A stretch of DNA of 64,000 nucleotides, taken from the NCBI RefSeq assembly GCF_000972385.1, contig NZ_JXTE01000020.1, positions 1 through 64,000 on the forward strand. The letters run 5' to 3'. This DNA is from Streptomyces sp. WM6386 (GTDB lineage Bacteria > Actinomycetota > Actinomycetes > Streptomycetales > Streptomycetaceae). The stretch's first letter is position 1; each line of letters begins with the position of its first letter. The translations under genes were made by a program, and so were the position numbers. Below the pieces are notes generated by a model, which saw nothing but the letters and a program-made list of their open reading frames with translations, had not been told where the DNA came from and searched no databases. Positions 34,350 through 43,064 of this stretch are shown here, piece by piece.

Positions 34350-34667
34350 ATGGGCAAGCCCAACACCCGCCGCGTGGACCGCGAAATCCTGCTCGTACAG
34401 CGCAAGATCGAGGCCGTTCGCCGGCAGGAGTGGTGGCCGCTGACCGGCTCGGAGCGCCGTCAGATCATGGCCGCCCTCGCCGGAGGCTCGCTGAAGGTGG
34501 CGCGGGGCAAGAGCCCCGCCCGGGCGGAACGCAAGCTGGAAATGCTGACGCAGTCGGTCATGAACCGACTCACCGCGGAACTGACCGCGCTGCAGAACGA
34601 GCGGCAGCGCATCGCGAACGACTTCGCCACCGCCAAGGCCGCCAAGAAGTCGTCGAGTTGGTGGTGA
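34350..34667 (+). CDS. Basic coiled-coil hypothetical protein
   Basis: A 105-residue protein rich in Arg and Lys, with a long predicted coiled coil from about residue 55 to the end and a terminal SSSWW. A DNA-associated or structural role is suggested by charge only. ATG 34350 follows GAGGAGGGGCTGACC, which overlaps the end of the previous gene. Confidence 0.7.
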   Translation: MGKPNTRRVDREILLVQRKIEAVRRQEWWPLTGSERRQIMAALAGGSLKVARGKSPARAERKLEMLTQSVMNRLTAELTALQNERQRIANDFATAKAAKKSSSWW

Positions 34668-34669
34668 CC

Positions 34670-34840
34670 ATGGCCGGCACGGAGACACCTCCGGGCGAGT
34701 GCCCGCAGTGCTGGCAGCACGCCCACGACCGGCGCGCACACCGCCACCTGAAGCCGCGCGAGGACTGCGCGCAGTGTGTTGACCACATGCGCAACGGCCA
34801 CCCCTACATCGTGCCCAAGCCGAAGTCGCGCTGGTGGTGA
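34670..34840 (+). CDS. 56-residue zinc-ribbon-like protein
   Basis: ATG 34670 starts two bases after the previous stop. The protein has CPQCWQH at about residue 11 and CAQCVDH at about 34, two C-x2-C knuckles each followed by His, which should bind one zinc ion. It ends SRWW, echoing the SSSWW end of the preceding protein. Probably a small nucleic-acid or protein adaptor of the transfer module. Confidence 0.7.
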   Translation: MAGTETPPGECPQCWQHAHDRRAHRHLKPREDCAQCVDHMRNGHPYIVPKPKSRWW

Positions 34841-34866
34841 GCTCCCCTGGAAGGAGGCGTTCGGCG

Positions 34867-35193
34867 ATGCGCCTGAAACGGATCACTCATCTGTTCCGCA
34901 GGTCGGCTGGCTCGCTCGATCGGCCGCTCCCGGACGACTCGGCGCGGTTCGTGTGCCTGTCGGGCCGCAACTTCGGCGTGCACGGCGTGATCCCGGCGTC
35001 GCATGCCCGCTTCACGGTCAGCCGACGCCGGGCGTGGGGACACGACGTCCGCGCCTATCCGACCTTCGGCCGCGACGGCACCCCGCTCACCGTCATCTAC
35101 ACCCGCGTCGCCTACGTCGACGACCCCGGCCTTGACGTCCTGGTCACGGTCTTCGAATTCCCCGCCGGCAGCGCACTCGCGCCCGGCATGTAA
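34867..35193 (+). CDS. Hypothetical beta-rich protein upstream of the translocase
   Basis: A 108-residue protein with a basic N-terminus (MRLKRITHLFRRS) and then alternating strands. I do not recognise the family. ATG 34867 has GGAAGGAGG upstream. A GTG at 34834 would overlap the previous gene and lacks a ribosome site. Confidence 0.6.
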   Translation: MRLKRITHLFRRSAGSLDRPLPDDSARFVCLSGRNFGVHGVIPASHARFTVSRRRAWGHDVRAYPTFGRDGTPLTVIYTRVAYVDDPGLDVLVTVFEFPAGSALAPGM

Positions 35194-35199
35194 GCCGAC

Positions 35200-35238
35200 G
35201 GGCCCGGCCGCCCACCTCCTACAGCGACGACCGGGCCC
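35200..35238 (+). promoter_or_regulatory. Hairpin before the translocase gene
   Basis: GGGCCCGG (35200-35207) pairs with CCGGGCCC (35231-35238) around a 23-base loop, 33 bases before GTG 35272. The loop does not match the shared leader motif. It may be a partial terminator or translation control element. Confidence 0.45.
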
Positions 35239-35271
35239 ACCCTCCCGCCAACTGTTCGGAAGGAACCTTCA

Positions 35272-37512
35272 GTGAAGCACCCCGACGACGACAACGAACT
35301 CTTCGACCGGCTGGAAGCCGAGTTGGCCGCCGACTCTCGCCCCGATTCCGGGGGCGAGGTGGTCGACCTCGACAAGGCACGCTCAGCCCGCAGCGAGTCG
35401 GCCGACCCGAGTGCCCGACCCGACGCCGACCGGTCGGCCGACTCCGGCCCCGGTCGGTCGGGTGCCGAGTCGGGCGACCCGACCGCGCGCGTGATGGTCG
35501 ACCAGTCGGCCCCGGCCGCGACCGGTCCGGGCTATCTCGGTCGGCTGGCGTCCGCCCGGCGCCGCGCGGTGGTCCCCGAGTGGCTGCGCTCCACCGCGGA
35601 GCTGCGGACCGCTGCGGCGTGGGTGGCCCGGCACTACGCGCACTCGCTCGGCTATCACGCGCTGCGCTCCCCGGTCTATGCCGCCCGCCTGACGCTTCAG
35701 GCGCCGACCGGGGCCGCCCGGTTCGTCGGGGGCACCGTGCGGTGGGTGGCCGATCGCGAGGGCGAGCCGGTCCGCCTCGCCGCGGTGCGGCGCGAGGACG
35801 CTGCCGAGTACCTGAAGCTCTCAAGGCAGCGCGACGGACGGGTCCGCCTGCGCACCCTGGTCGCCGTGCTCGCCCTGTTCATCGGACTCGGCTCCGCACT
35901 GGCCATCTATGTCCTCGCCCCCGACTGGCTTCAGGCCCTGTCGGTCGGCGCGGTCGTGATGGCGCTGGGGGCCGCCGGCCGCAAGGCGGACGCCCCGGTC
36001 ATCCACCGCGCGGTGGAACTGCCCACGGCGGTCAAGCTCACCAGTGACATCGTGCTGCGTGCGCTCGGCTCGCTCGGCATCCCCGCCATCAACCAGGCAC
36101 AGTCCAAGGGCCGGGACGGGTTCGAGTTCACGGCCCCGATCACCCGCGACGGCCCCGGCTGGCGCGCGGAGGGCGACTTGCCCTTCGGCGTGACGGTCAC
36201 GGACATCATCGAGCGGCGCGAGCGGCTCGCGTCTGGTCTGCGCCGTCCGCTGGGCTGTGTGTGGCCGGAGGCGGTACCGAACGAGCACACCGGGCACCTC
36301 GTGCTGTGGGTCGGGGATCAGGACATGTCCAAGGCTAAGAAGCCCGCGTGGCCGCTGCTGAAGTCGGGCAGCGTGGACCTGTTCAAGCCGGTCGCGTTCG
36401 GCACTGACCAGCGCGGACGCTGGGTTGAGATCACGCTCATGTACATCGCGGCCGTGATCGGTGCGATCCCGCGCATGGGCAAGACGTTTTTGCTGCGTCT
36501 GCTGCTGCTCATTGCCGCGTTGGACCCGCGGGCTGAGCTGCACACCTACGACCTCAAGGGCACCGGCGACCTGGACCCGGTCGGCAGCGCCGTCTCCCAC
36601 TGCCACCGTGCGGGGGATGAGGAGGAGGACATCGAGTATGCGGTGCGGGACCTGCGCGCGCTGCGTGAGGAACTGCGGCGCCGGGCGAAGATGATCCGCT
36701 CGCTGCCTCGGGATGTCTGCCCGGAGTCGAAGGTGACGTCCGAGCTGGCGAACAAGGCGTCGCTGGGTCTGCATCCGATCGTGGTCGGGGTGGATGAGTG
36801 CCAGGTTTGGTTCGAGCATGACAAGTACGGCAAGGAGCTCGAAGAGATCTGCACCGACCTGGTCAAGCGCGGCCCGGCCACCGGGATCGTGCTGCTGCTC
36901 GCCACGCAGCGGCCGGACGCCAAGGCGCTGCCCACCGGCATCAGTGCGAACGCGTCGGCCCGGTTCTGCCTGAAGGTCATGGGCCAGCTGGAGAACGACA
37001 TGGTGCTGGGTACGTCCGCCTACAAGCGGGGCGTGCGCGCCACCATGTTCAGCTGGGGAGACAAGGGCATTCACTACTTCGTGGGTGAAGGCTCCGACGC
37101 CCGGATCGTCGGCTCGGTCTACGTGGACGCTCCGGCTGCCGAGGCCATCGGTGCCCGTGCCCGCAAGGCGCGCGAGATGGCCGGCACGCTGTCCGGCTAC
37201 GCGCTCGGCGAAGAGCCGGAGCCGGACACGTCCAGCGCGTATGACCTGCTGCGCGACATCCTCGCCGTCGTCCCGGCCGACGAGCCCAAGGTGTGGTCCG
37301 AGACCGTCGTCGCCCGGCTCGCCGAACTGCGGCCCGAGGTCTACGACGGCTGGGACCCCGAGGGTCTGGCCGCAGCGTTGAAGCCGCATGGCGTGTCCAC
37401 GATCCAGGTGGGGCGCCGGGTTAAGGGCAAGGTCGTCAACCGGCGTGGTATCGACCGCTCCCACATCGTCGCGGCGATTGCGGAGCGTGACGGAAATCGG
37501 GACGCGGGCTGA
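35272..37512 (+). CDS. FtsK/SpoIIIE-type DNA translocase (TraB/TraSA-like)
   Basis: A 746-residue transfer ATPase that should pump double-stranded DNA between mycelia, the single essential conjugation protein of AICEs. An Asp/Ser/Arg-rich disordered head (residues about 20-85) is followed by two transmembrane helices (about 198-235). The motor has Walker A GAIPRMGKT at about 396-404 and Walker B IVVGVDE at about 503-509. A C-terminal winged-helix-like segment (about 650-746) should recognise the clt site. GTG 35272 follows GGAAGGAACC. The palindromic repeats right behind the gene fit a clt. Confidence 0.9.
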   Translation: MKHPDDDNELFDRLEAELAADSRPDSGGEVVDLDKARSARSESADPSARPDADRSADSGPGRSGAESGDPTARVMVDQSAPAATGPGYLGRLASARRRAVVPEWLRSTAELRTAAAWVARHYAHSLGYHALRSPVYAARLTLQAPTGAARFVGGTVRWVADREGEPVRLAAVRREDAAEYLKLSRQRDGRVRLRTLVAVLALFIGLGSALAIYVLAPDWLQALSVGAVVMALGAAGRKADAPVIHRAVELPTAVKLTSDIVLRALGSLGIPAINQAQSKGRDGFEFTAPITRDGPGWRAEGDLPFGVTVTDIIERRERLASGLRRPLGCVWPEAVPNEHTGHLVLWVGDQDMSKAKKPAWPLLKSGSVDLFKPVAFGTDQRGRWVEITLMYIAAVIGAIPRMGKTFLLRLLLLIAALDPRAELHTYDLKGTGDLDPVGSAVSHCHRAGDEEEDIEYAVRDLRALREELRRRAKMIRSLPRDVCPESKVTSELANKASLGLHPIVVGVDECQVWFEHDKYGKELEEICTDLVKRGPATGIVLLLATQRPDAKALPTGISANASARFCLKVMGQLENDMVLGTSAYKRGVRATMFSWGDKGIHYFVGEGSDARIVGSVYVDAPAAEAIGARARKAREMAGTLSGYALGEEPEPDTSSAYDLLRDILAVVPADEPKVWSETVVARLAELRPEVYDGWDPEGLAAALKPHGVSTIQVGRRVKGKVVNRRGIDRSHIVAAIAERDGNRDAG

Positions 37513-37521
37513 CCCTTCGGG

Positions 37522-37611
37522 GCCGCTAGCGCTAGCGGCACACCCCGCTAACGTTAGCGGCCCCGCTAGCGCCCCAAACCCGCTCTGATCAGGCCGCTAG
37601 CGGATAGCGGC
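37522..37611. repeat. CCGCTAGCGG palindrome cluster, clt-like site
   Basis: Four related palindromes lie in 90 bases directly after the translocase gene: GCCGCTAGC-GCTAGCGGC (37522-37539, perfect), CCGCTAACGTTAGCGG (37545-37560, perfect), CCGCTAGCG (37563-37571) and CCGCTAGCGG-ATAGCGG (37594-37610). In Streptomyces plasmids the TraB recognition locus clt is a repeat cluster near traB. This is a strong candidate although the unit differs from the known 8-mers. Confidence 0.65.
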
Positions 37612-37653
37612 CCACCTGCGGAAACCCCCGAAAACCCGCCCGGAGGGCCCTCC

Positions 37654-37929
37654 ATGCCCCTTGTCCTGCTCGCTATCACCCTGCTCATCGGCGTCACGCT
37701 CTGTTATGTCGCGGTGTGTGCGGCCTCGCCGTTCGGCGACTGCCGCAAGTGCCACGGCATGGGCCACAAGCTCAAGGCCGACCGCAAGGGACGGCTCAAG
37801 CGCGGCAAGGACTGCCGCCGCTGCCACGCCACCGGCAAGCGCATACGCGTCGGCCGCCGGCTCTACAACCGCTTCGCCCGCATCTACCGCGCCGGCACCG
37901 ACACCCCGCGTCCGGAGGGTTCGCGATGA
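37654..37929 (+). CDS. Small membrane protein with DnaJ-like zinc motifs
   Basis: A 91-residue protein with an N-terminal membrane helix (residues about 2-24) and a basic cytoplasmic part holding CRKCHGMGH and CRRCHATGK, two CxxCxxxG motifs like a DnaJ zinc finger. It probably belongs to the spread (Spd) functions by position. ATG 37654 has GGAGGGCCCTCC upstream. It overlaps the next start by four bases. Confidence 0.72.
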   Translation: MPLVLLAITLLIGVTLCYVAVCAASPFGDCRKCHGMGHKLKADRKGRLKRGKDCRRCHATGKRIRVGRRLYNRFARIYRAGTDTPRPEGSR

Positions 37930-38117
37930 CTCTGACCATTTCCGCCGTGCTGCTGTTCGGCATCGCCTCCGTCGTCGCCGTCAAGACCCGGGCCGCCAAC
38001 GCGGGCGGCGCGGTGCTGCTGTTCCTGTTCGGCTTCTTCACCGCCGGGACCGGCGCCTACGGCCCCATCCGCGACCTCGTGGCCTCCTTCGTCCGCTTCC
38101 TGTCCCAACTCGGCTGA
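37926..38117 (+). CDS. 63-residue membrane protein (Spd-like)
   Basis: ATG 37926 overlaps the preceding stop (ATGA). Two hydrophobic segments (residues about 3-20 and 27-45) make it an integral membrane protein. Size and place behind the translocase match the small spread proteins of Streptomyces plasmids, which share little sequence. Confidence 0.68.
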   Translation: MTLTISAVLLFGIASVVAVKTRAANAGGAVLLFLFGFFTAGTGAYGPIRDLVASFVRFLSQLG

Positions 38118-38130
38118 GAAGGGAACTCCC

Positions 38131-38736
38131 ATGCACGACACCACCGTTGCCACCCACCGGGTGGCCGCCGCGCTGCCCAAGGCCGTGCCCGCGCTCGCCA
38201 CCTCCACCGTGCTGATCCTGGCCCGCATCTGGAACGCCCACGGCGCCGAACACTCTCTCGGCAACGCCGTCCTCATGACCGCCCTGTCGCTCGGGGCCGC
38301 GGCCGCGGGCGTGGTCGCGGGCAACACCACCGGCGACAACGTCCTTGTCGGCACCGCGTTCGCCGCCTCCGGCGCCCTCGCCTTCGCGGGCGTGGCCGGA
38401 TACGCCGACGGCCTGCCGCTGCCGCTACTGCTGTGGTCGTTGGCCACCGCCGGCGCCTACGGCCTGGCCGCCCGCTACTGGCGTACCGACCGCCGCGAGA
38501 CGGTCGCATACGAGCGGCAGACCAGTGAGCGGCGCGAGGAGTACGCCCACATCGAGCGCGTCGAAACCCTCCGTTCCACCACGCAGATCGAAGTGGCCCG
38601 TAGTGGCGCCGCCTACGCCGAATCCCTCGCACAGGCACTCGTCACCCGCGCCACCCTGCCCGGCTTCGACCCCGCCGCCCTGGAACGCGCGGGACTGCCC
38701 GCGCTGCCTTCCGCCGCTCTCACCAAGGAGGACTGA
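38131..38736 (+). CDS. Spd-like membrane protein
   Basis: A 201-residue protein with four hydrophobic helices in its first 115 residues, then a charged helical cytoplasmic tail with conserved-looking ERREEYAHIERVETLRSTT. This layout is typical of Spd/SpdB-like proteins that help intramycelial spread of conjugative DNA. ATG 38131 follows GAAGGGAACTCCC. The next gene begins four bases after its stop. Confidence 0.75.
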   Translation: MHDTTVATHRVAAALPKAVPALATSTVLILARIWNAHGAEHSLGNAVLMTALSLGAAAAGVVAGNTTGDNVLVGTAFAASGALAFAGVAGYADGLPLPLLLWSLATAGAYGLAARYWRTDRRETVAYERQTSERREEYAHIERVETLRSTTQIEVARSGAAYAESLAQALVTRATLPGFDPAALERAGLPALPSAALTKED

Positions 38737-38739
38737 GTC

Positions 38740-39192
38740 ATGTTCGAGATCCGCGTCGTGTGCGACCCCGACGACGGCGACCGCGTTCAACAGGCCCTGT
38801 CCGAGGCGTTCACCGTCGGTCCGGTACGCCAGTTCCCCACCCGTGACACCAAGCGGCTGCGGTTGTACGTCACCGCCGACCATCGCAGCAACGCCGGACC
38901 ATGGCCGGAGCCCGAGACCGCCTACGCGCTCGCCCCGAGCATCGTTAGCGAGATCGGCTGGACTGCCGAGCAAGCCGCCAAGAAGCCGTTCGGGACCCGA
39001 TTGCCGCGTGAATTCTGGCTCCGCAAGGCGGCGCTCCTGGACCGCATCGCCCTCCAAGACGTGGGAGGCGACGCGGCTGAAGTGGCGGACGACGCGGCCG
39101 AGCGGCTGATGAGCATGGATGAGGCGGCAGTCATCTGCGACCCCCGCCACTACGTCCGGCAGCAGTACGCCCACTGGGCCAAGAACCAGTAG
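38740..39192 (+). CDS. Hypothetical element protein
   Basis: A 150-residue soluble protein. The N-terminal 50 residues are strand-rich (MFEIRVVCDPDDGDRVQQAL) and the rest helical and acidic. Similar proteins occur next to Spd genes in Streptomyces elements, where they have no assigned role. ATG 38740 follows AAGGAGGAC. Confidence 0.7.
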   Translation: MFEIRVVCDPDDGDRVQQALSEAFTVGPVRQFPTRDTKRLRLYVTADHRSNAGPWPEPETAYALAPSIVSEIGWTAEQAAKKPFGTRLPREFWLRKAALLDRIALQDVGGDAAEVADDAAERLMSMDEAAVICDPRHYVRQQYAHWAKNQ

Positions 39193-39200
39193 CAACGCCC

Positions 39201-39282
39201 GTGGGCGGTGGCCTCCCGGACAAGGACAGCCCACCGCCCACGGTCTCCAGATCCCGACAAAGCAGAACAGGAGACCTACAGC
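39201..39282 (+). promoter_or_regulatory. Leader hairpin copy 2 (shared RNA motif)
   Basis: GTGGGCGGTGG (39201-39211) pairs with CCACCGCCCAC (39231-39241). The loop holds CTCCCGGACAAGGACAGC, identical to copy 1 over 18 bases. After the stem come GGTCTCCAGATCCCGACA and a ribosome site CAGGAG before ATG 39283. It begins 8 bases after the preceding stop, so it is an intra-operon leader. Confidence 0.75.
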
Positions 39283-40011
39283 ATGGCCCAACCCATGCCC
39301 ATCCTGCGAGCCCACCTCCGGCCGCGTCTGCTGGACCTCTTCTCGTGCGCCGGCGGCGCCGCCGTGGGCTACCACCGCGCCGGATTCGACGTGGACGGAT
39401 GCGACATCGCCCACCGCCCCAACTACCCCTTCCCGTACCACCACGGCGACGCCCTCACCTACCTCGCCCACCTGATCGCCACGGACGAGATCCATCGGTA
39501 CGCGTTCGTCCACGCCTCCCCGCCGTGCCAGGGCAAGTGCACGTTGACCGTGGGCACCAACCAGTCCCGGGGATGGGGCGGCGCCCACGTCGACCTGGTG
39601 GCACCGACCCGCGAACTTCTCGATGCGACGGGCCTTCCGTACGTCATCGAGCAACCCAACGGGCAAGCAGAGATCCGCAAGGACTTGACCCTGTGTGGGG
39701 AGATGTTCGAGCTTGGGGTCATCCGCCACCGCAACTTCGAACTGGGCGGATGGCCGGCCGCGCAACCGCCACACGTCCCACACCGGGGCCGCGTACGCGG
39801 CTACCGCCACGGCCGCTTCTACGACGGCCCCTACGTCGCCGCGTACGGCAACGGCGGCGGCAAGCCGACCGTCCCGGAACTCCAGTCGGCCATGGGCATC
39901 ACGTGGACCGACGTCCGTGAGGAACTGACGGAGGCCATCCCGCCCGCCTACACCGAGTTCATCGGTCACGCCTATCTCGCAGCCATCACGACTTTGGGGG
40001 CGGCGGCATGA
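39283..40011 (+). CDS. DNA cytosine C5-type methyltransferase (short form)
   Basis: A 242-residue protein with the SAM-binding motif LLDLFSCAGGAAVGYHRAGF (about 16-35) and the catalytic motif SPPCQ with C82. It is shorter than typical C5-methyltransferases (over 300 residues); a clear target-recognition domain is missing, as in small phage-type orphan enzymes. No partner endonuclease is present, so it probably protects the element from host restriction after transfer. ATG 39283 lies behind leader copy 2. Its stop overlaps the primase start (ATGA). Confidence 0.82.
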   Translation: MAQPMPILRAHLRPRLLDLFSCAGGAAVGYHRAGFDVDGCDIAHRPNYPFPYHHGDALTYLAHLIATDEIHRYAFVHASPPCQGKCTLTVGTNQSRGWGGAHVDLVAPTRELLDATGLPYVIEQPNGQAEIRKDLTLCGEMFELGVIRHRNFELGGWPAAQPPHVPHRGRVRGYRHGRFYDGPYVAAYGNGGGKPTVPELQSAMGITWTDVREELTEAIPPAYTEFIGHAYLAAITTLGAAA

Positions 40012-40886
40012 GCACGACGCCCGAACCTCTGAACGCTGCTCTCGCCCTCGCGGCGGCCGGCTTCCCGGTCCTGCCCCTGCGGGCGGGCAAGGTTCCGTTC
40101 GGCAACTGTCGGACCTGCAAGACGAACGCGTGCGGCGGACGGCCCAACATGAAGACGGCGGGACCCTGCCGGTGCCCGGCGCCGTGCCACGCGTGGGCCG
40201 CCGCCACCACCAACCCGCACGTTCTCACCTCGCTGGCGTGGGCGCCGGTGTGGCGTGAGGCGGTGGCGGTCGCCTACCACCCGGGCGGGGCCGGGCTGAC
40301 CGTCGTCGACCTGGACAACGCGGCGGCCCTCGCGTGGGCCCGCGTGACTCTGCCCGCCACCCGGACCGTGCCGACGACGCGGGGCGAACACTGGCTCTAC
40401 CGGGGCGCCATGCCGTCGGCGAACGCGGTCCGGCCCGGTGTGGACATCAAGTCCCTCATGCAGTACGCCCGTTGGCTCGGGCCCGGCACCGGACGCATGG
40501 CCCTTCTCCCGGAGGCCGTGCGCACCTTGGTGGTGAAGGAAGACACCACCCCCGCCCCGGGGGAGGTGGCCTCTTCTGTCCCGGCGCGCGCCACGTGGTC
40601 GCGAGAGGTGGCCACCGGGTGCCGCCATACCGAGCGCTACGTCCGCACCGGTCTGGAACGCGGCCTCGCCATGGTTCGGGCCCGCATCGAATCGGGCGCC
40701 GGATCACAGGCGTTCGGCGTCGCCCGGTTCCTCGCCGCGCAGCACACCGGCTGCCCGGGGCCGTGCGGACTCGCCGCGATCGGCGAGGAGATCGTGACGG
40801 CCGCCGTCTTAGTGGGTGTCCCGGAGGCCTACGCTCGCCGCGCGGTCACCAACGGCCTTGAGGCGGCTGTGGAGCGCGCGGCATGA
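40008..40886 (+). CDS. Bifunctional DNA primase/polymerase (AEP, RepPP-like)
   Basis: A 292-residue prim-pol domain protein. It has the typical opening (ALALAAAGFPVLPLRAGKVP), a Cys-rich insertion (CRTCKTNACGG and CRCPAPCHAW) that binds zinc, and the metal-binding VVDLD at about residue 104. The family primes or extends DNA and serves as replication initiator in many AICEs. ATG 40008 overlaps the methyltransferase stop. The separate DUF3987 protein downstream probably completes the replication module. Confidence 0.85.
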   Translation: MSTTPEPLNAALALAAAGFPVLPLRAGKVPFGNCRTCKTNACGGRPNMKTAGPCRCPAPCHAWAAATTNPHVLTSLAWAPVWREAVAVAYHPGGAGLTVVDLDNAAALAWARVTLPATRTVPTTRGEHWLYRGAMPSANAVRPGVDIKSLMQYARWLGPGTGRMALLPEAVRTLVVKEDTTPAPGEVASSVPARATWSREVATGCRHTERYVRTGLERGLAMVRARIESGAGSQAFGVARFLAAQHTGCPGPCGLAAIGEEIVTAAVLVGVPEAYARRAVTNGLEAAVERAA

Positions 40887-41203
40887 ATAAACCATCCCGA
40901 ACCCCCGCGAACGATCCTCAGGGCGCCGGACAGGGCCTGCCGCGGCCGCGCGTGGGCGAACCGAAGGTCGCCGCCCGCAAGGGCGTCCTTTCTGCCGTTG
41001 GTACTGACCCGCAGACGGTCACCGTCACCGGCATCATCCCGGGTCTTCAGATCCAGCGCGAGGGCATCCCGGTCGCGGACTGGCTCTGTGCCTGCGGACA
41101 CCACGAACGCGCCCGCGGCCACGCCGCCGTCATCCGGCTGACCGCCCGCGTCATCGACGGCATTTGCCCCCACACCACCGCCGAAGGGAGGGCCGCCTCA
41201 TGA
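40883..41203 (+). CDS. Hypothetical protein between the replication genes
   Basis: A 106-residue protein with a Pro/Arg-rich head and a C-terminal part holding CACGHH and CPH, a possible Cys/His metal site. It is joined by 4-base overlaps on both sides (ATGA with the primase and with DUF3987), so it belongs to the replication module. No known family recognised. Confidence 0.68.
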   Translation: MNKPSRTPANDPQGAGQGLPRPRVGEPKVAARKGVLSAVGTDPQTVTVTGIIPGLQIQREGIPVADWLCACGHHERARGHAAVIRLTARVIDGICPHTTAEGRAAS

Positions 41204-42762
41204 CTCCACAGCCTGTGGACAGCCCCGACCTGTGGGCCGGACTGCCCACCCTGCACGACCCTCCCGGCGAGGACGACACGGCCCCGGAGGCGTGGGAGGA
41301 CCCCATTCCCCTCACCGGCCGCCGCGAGCGTCCACCGTTCCCCGCCCACGTCCTGCCCGCCTGGCTGGGGGAGTTCGTGGCCGCGGTCGCGGAGGAGACA
41401 CAGACCCCGGTCGACCTCGCCGGATCGATCGCGCTCGCCGTGCTCGCCACGGCGGCCGGCGGCCGCTCGGTGGTCCACGTGCGCGGCAACTGGCGAGAGC
41501 CCACCAACCTGTTCACCGTGGTCGCGCTCCCGCCCGCCAACCGCAAGTCAGCCGTCTTCTCCCTGCTCACCAACCCCCTCTACGAGGCCGAGAAGCAGCT
41601 CAAGGCCGCGATGAAGCCCGTGATCGTGGAAGCGGAGCTGACCGCACGGCTGGCCAAGGAAGCAGCCGACAAAGCCGCCGCCAAGGCCGCGTCCGCCGAC
41701 GGCGACAAGCGCGACGAGATCGTGGCCACCGCCGTCGGCCTCGCGCAGACCGCCGACACGCTCACCGTGCCCGCCGAACCGGTGCTGTTGGCGGACGACT
41801 CGACACCCGAGACGGTCACCTCGCTCATGGCCGAGCAGGGTGGACGGCTGTCGGTGATGAGCGCGGAGGGCGGCATCTTCGACATCATCGCCGGCCGCTA
41901 CTCCGGCGCCCCCAACATGGAGGTCTTCCTCAAGGGGCATGCCGGGGACCGGCTGAGGGTGAACCGGCAGACCCGCCGCGAGTACATCGACGCCCCCGCC
42001 CTGACCATCGGCCTCGCCGTCCAGCCGGACGTGCTGCGGGACATCGGCAAGGTGAAGGGGTTTGAGGGACGCGGACTGCTGGCCCGCTTCCTGTACTCCC
42101 TGCCGGTGTCCACGGTCGGCGACCGCGAGATCATCACCGACCCGGTACCGGAAGAGACGTCCGCCGCCTACTCCGCGAAGGTCATCGACTTGACGCTGTC
42201 GTTGGCGGAGTGGACCGACCCGGCCGTCATCCAGCTCTCTCCCGAGGCGGACGCGGCCCTGATCGCCTATCAGAAGCGCATCGAACCAAAGCTCAAGGCA
42301 CGCGGCGGCACGCTGGGCCACATCTCCAACTGGGCCGGAAAGCTCGCCGGGGCGACCGCCCGCATGGCCGCGCTGCTGCACCTCGCCGGCCACGGCGGCA
42401 GCGGCTACGCCCACCCCGTCACCGCCGACACCATGCACGCGGCGATCCAACTGGGGGAGTACTACACCGCCCACGCCCTCGCGGCGTTCGACGCCATGGG
42501 AGCCGACAACACCACCGCCCGCGCTCACAGCGTCCTGGAAATTCTGCGCACACACCGGTGGAGCGAGGTCAGCAAACGCGACCTGATGGTCAAGCTCTCT
42601 CGCTCGGAGTGCCCCACCGCCGCGGACCTGGATCCGACGCTGACCCTGCTGGAAGACCACGGCTACGTGCGAGCCCAACCCATCGTGCGTACCGGCGGAC
42701 GCGGACGACCGCCCTCGCCCCGCTACTGGGTCCACCCCTGGCTGACCGATCCCACCACCTGA
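41200..42762 (+). CDS. DUF3987/YfjI-type replication protein
   Basis: A 520-residue protein of the DUF3987 family, helicase- or primase-associated ATPases of mobile elements. The presumed P-loop is degenerate (VALPPANRKSAVFS, near residue 107) but keeps Lys-Ser. A helical Ala/Lys-rich segment (about 130-175) and a C-terminal winged helix (about 440-515) are visible. ATG 41200 overlaps the upstream stop. It is followed at once by the iteron array, so it or the primase is probably the initiator that acts there. Confidence 0.83.
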   Translation: MTPQPVDSPDLWAGLPTLHDPPGEDDTAPEAWEDPIPLTGRRERPPFPAHVLPAWLGEFVAAVAEETQTPVDLAGSIALAVLATAAGGRSVVHVRGNWREPTNLFTVVALPPANRKSAVFSLLTNPLYEAEKQLKAAMKPVIVEAELTARLAKEAADKAAAKAASADGDKRDEIVATAVGLAQTADTLTVPAEPVLLADDSTPETVTSLMAEQGGRLSVMSAEGGIFDIIAGRYSGAPNMEVFLKGHAGDRLRVNRQTRREYIDAPALTIGLAVQPDVLRDIGKVKGFEGRGLLARFLYSLPVSTVGDREIITDPVPEETSAAYSAKVIDLTLSLAEWTDPAVIQLSPEADAALIAYQKRIEPKLKARGGTLGHISNWAGKLAGATARMAALLHLAGHGGSGYAHPVTADTMHAAIQLGEYYTAHALAAFDAMGADNTTARAHSVLEILRTHRWSEVSKRDLMVKLSRSECPTAADLDPTLTLLEDHGYVRAQPIVRTGGRGRPPSPRYWVHPWLTDPTT

Positions 42763-42769
42763 AGCCGCC

Positions 42770-43024
42770 CACAGAAACCACAGAATCACAGAAATACCCG
42801 ACGCAAGTCCCCTGACCTGCAAGGACAGTACGTTCAGGGGGCTCGGGGCGCTCCGTCACAGAATCTCGCAGAGAAGCCACAGAAATAAGCCCGACCCGCC
42901 GCGCCGGACCGGCCCCCCTATTTCTGTGGAACCTTCGTCGAATTCTGTGGCAGTCAGCGGCGCCCCGCATCAGTGCAGGTCAATCCCATGATCGCGGGTT
43001 TCTGTGTATTTCGTGGTTTCTGTG
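42770..43024. repeat. CACAGAAW iteron array, probable origin of replication
   Basis: Five forward copies (42770, 42779, 42787, 42857, 42878) and four reverse copies (42921, 42942, 42999, 43017) of the 8-mer CACAGAA(A/T) lie in 255 bases with no gene; two further partial copies occur. The forward-then-reverse layout forms a broad inverted repeat around 42900. A/T content is raised over the copies. Position between the replication gene and xis suits an AICE origin. Confidence 0.72.
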
Positions 43025-43064
43025 GCGGCACCTACCCATGCACTCATCCCCACCGGAGTGAGCC

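Noticed and set aside
39283..40011. Restriction-modification system
   Set aside because: The methyltransferase has no cognate endonuclease next to it; both neighbours are replication or transfer genes.
42770..43024. CRISPR array
   Set aside because: Repeats are only 8 bases, unevenly spaced and in both orientations, and there are no cas genes; an iteron array fits better.
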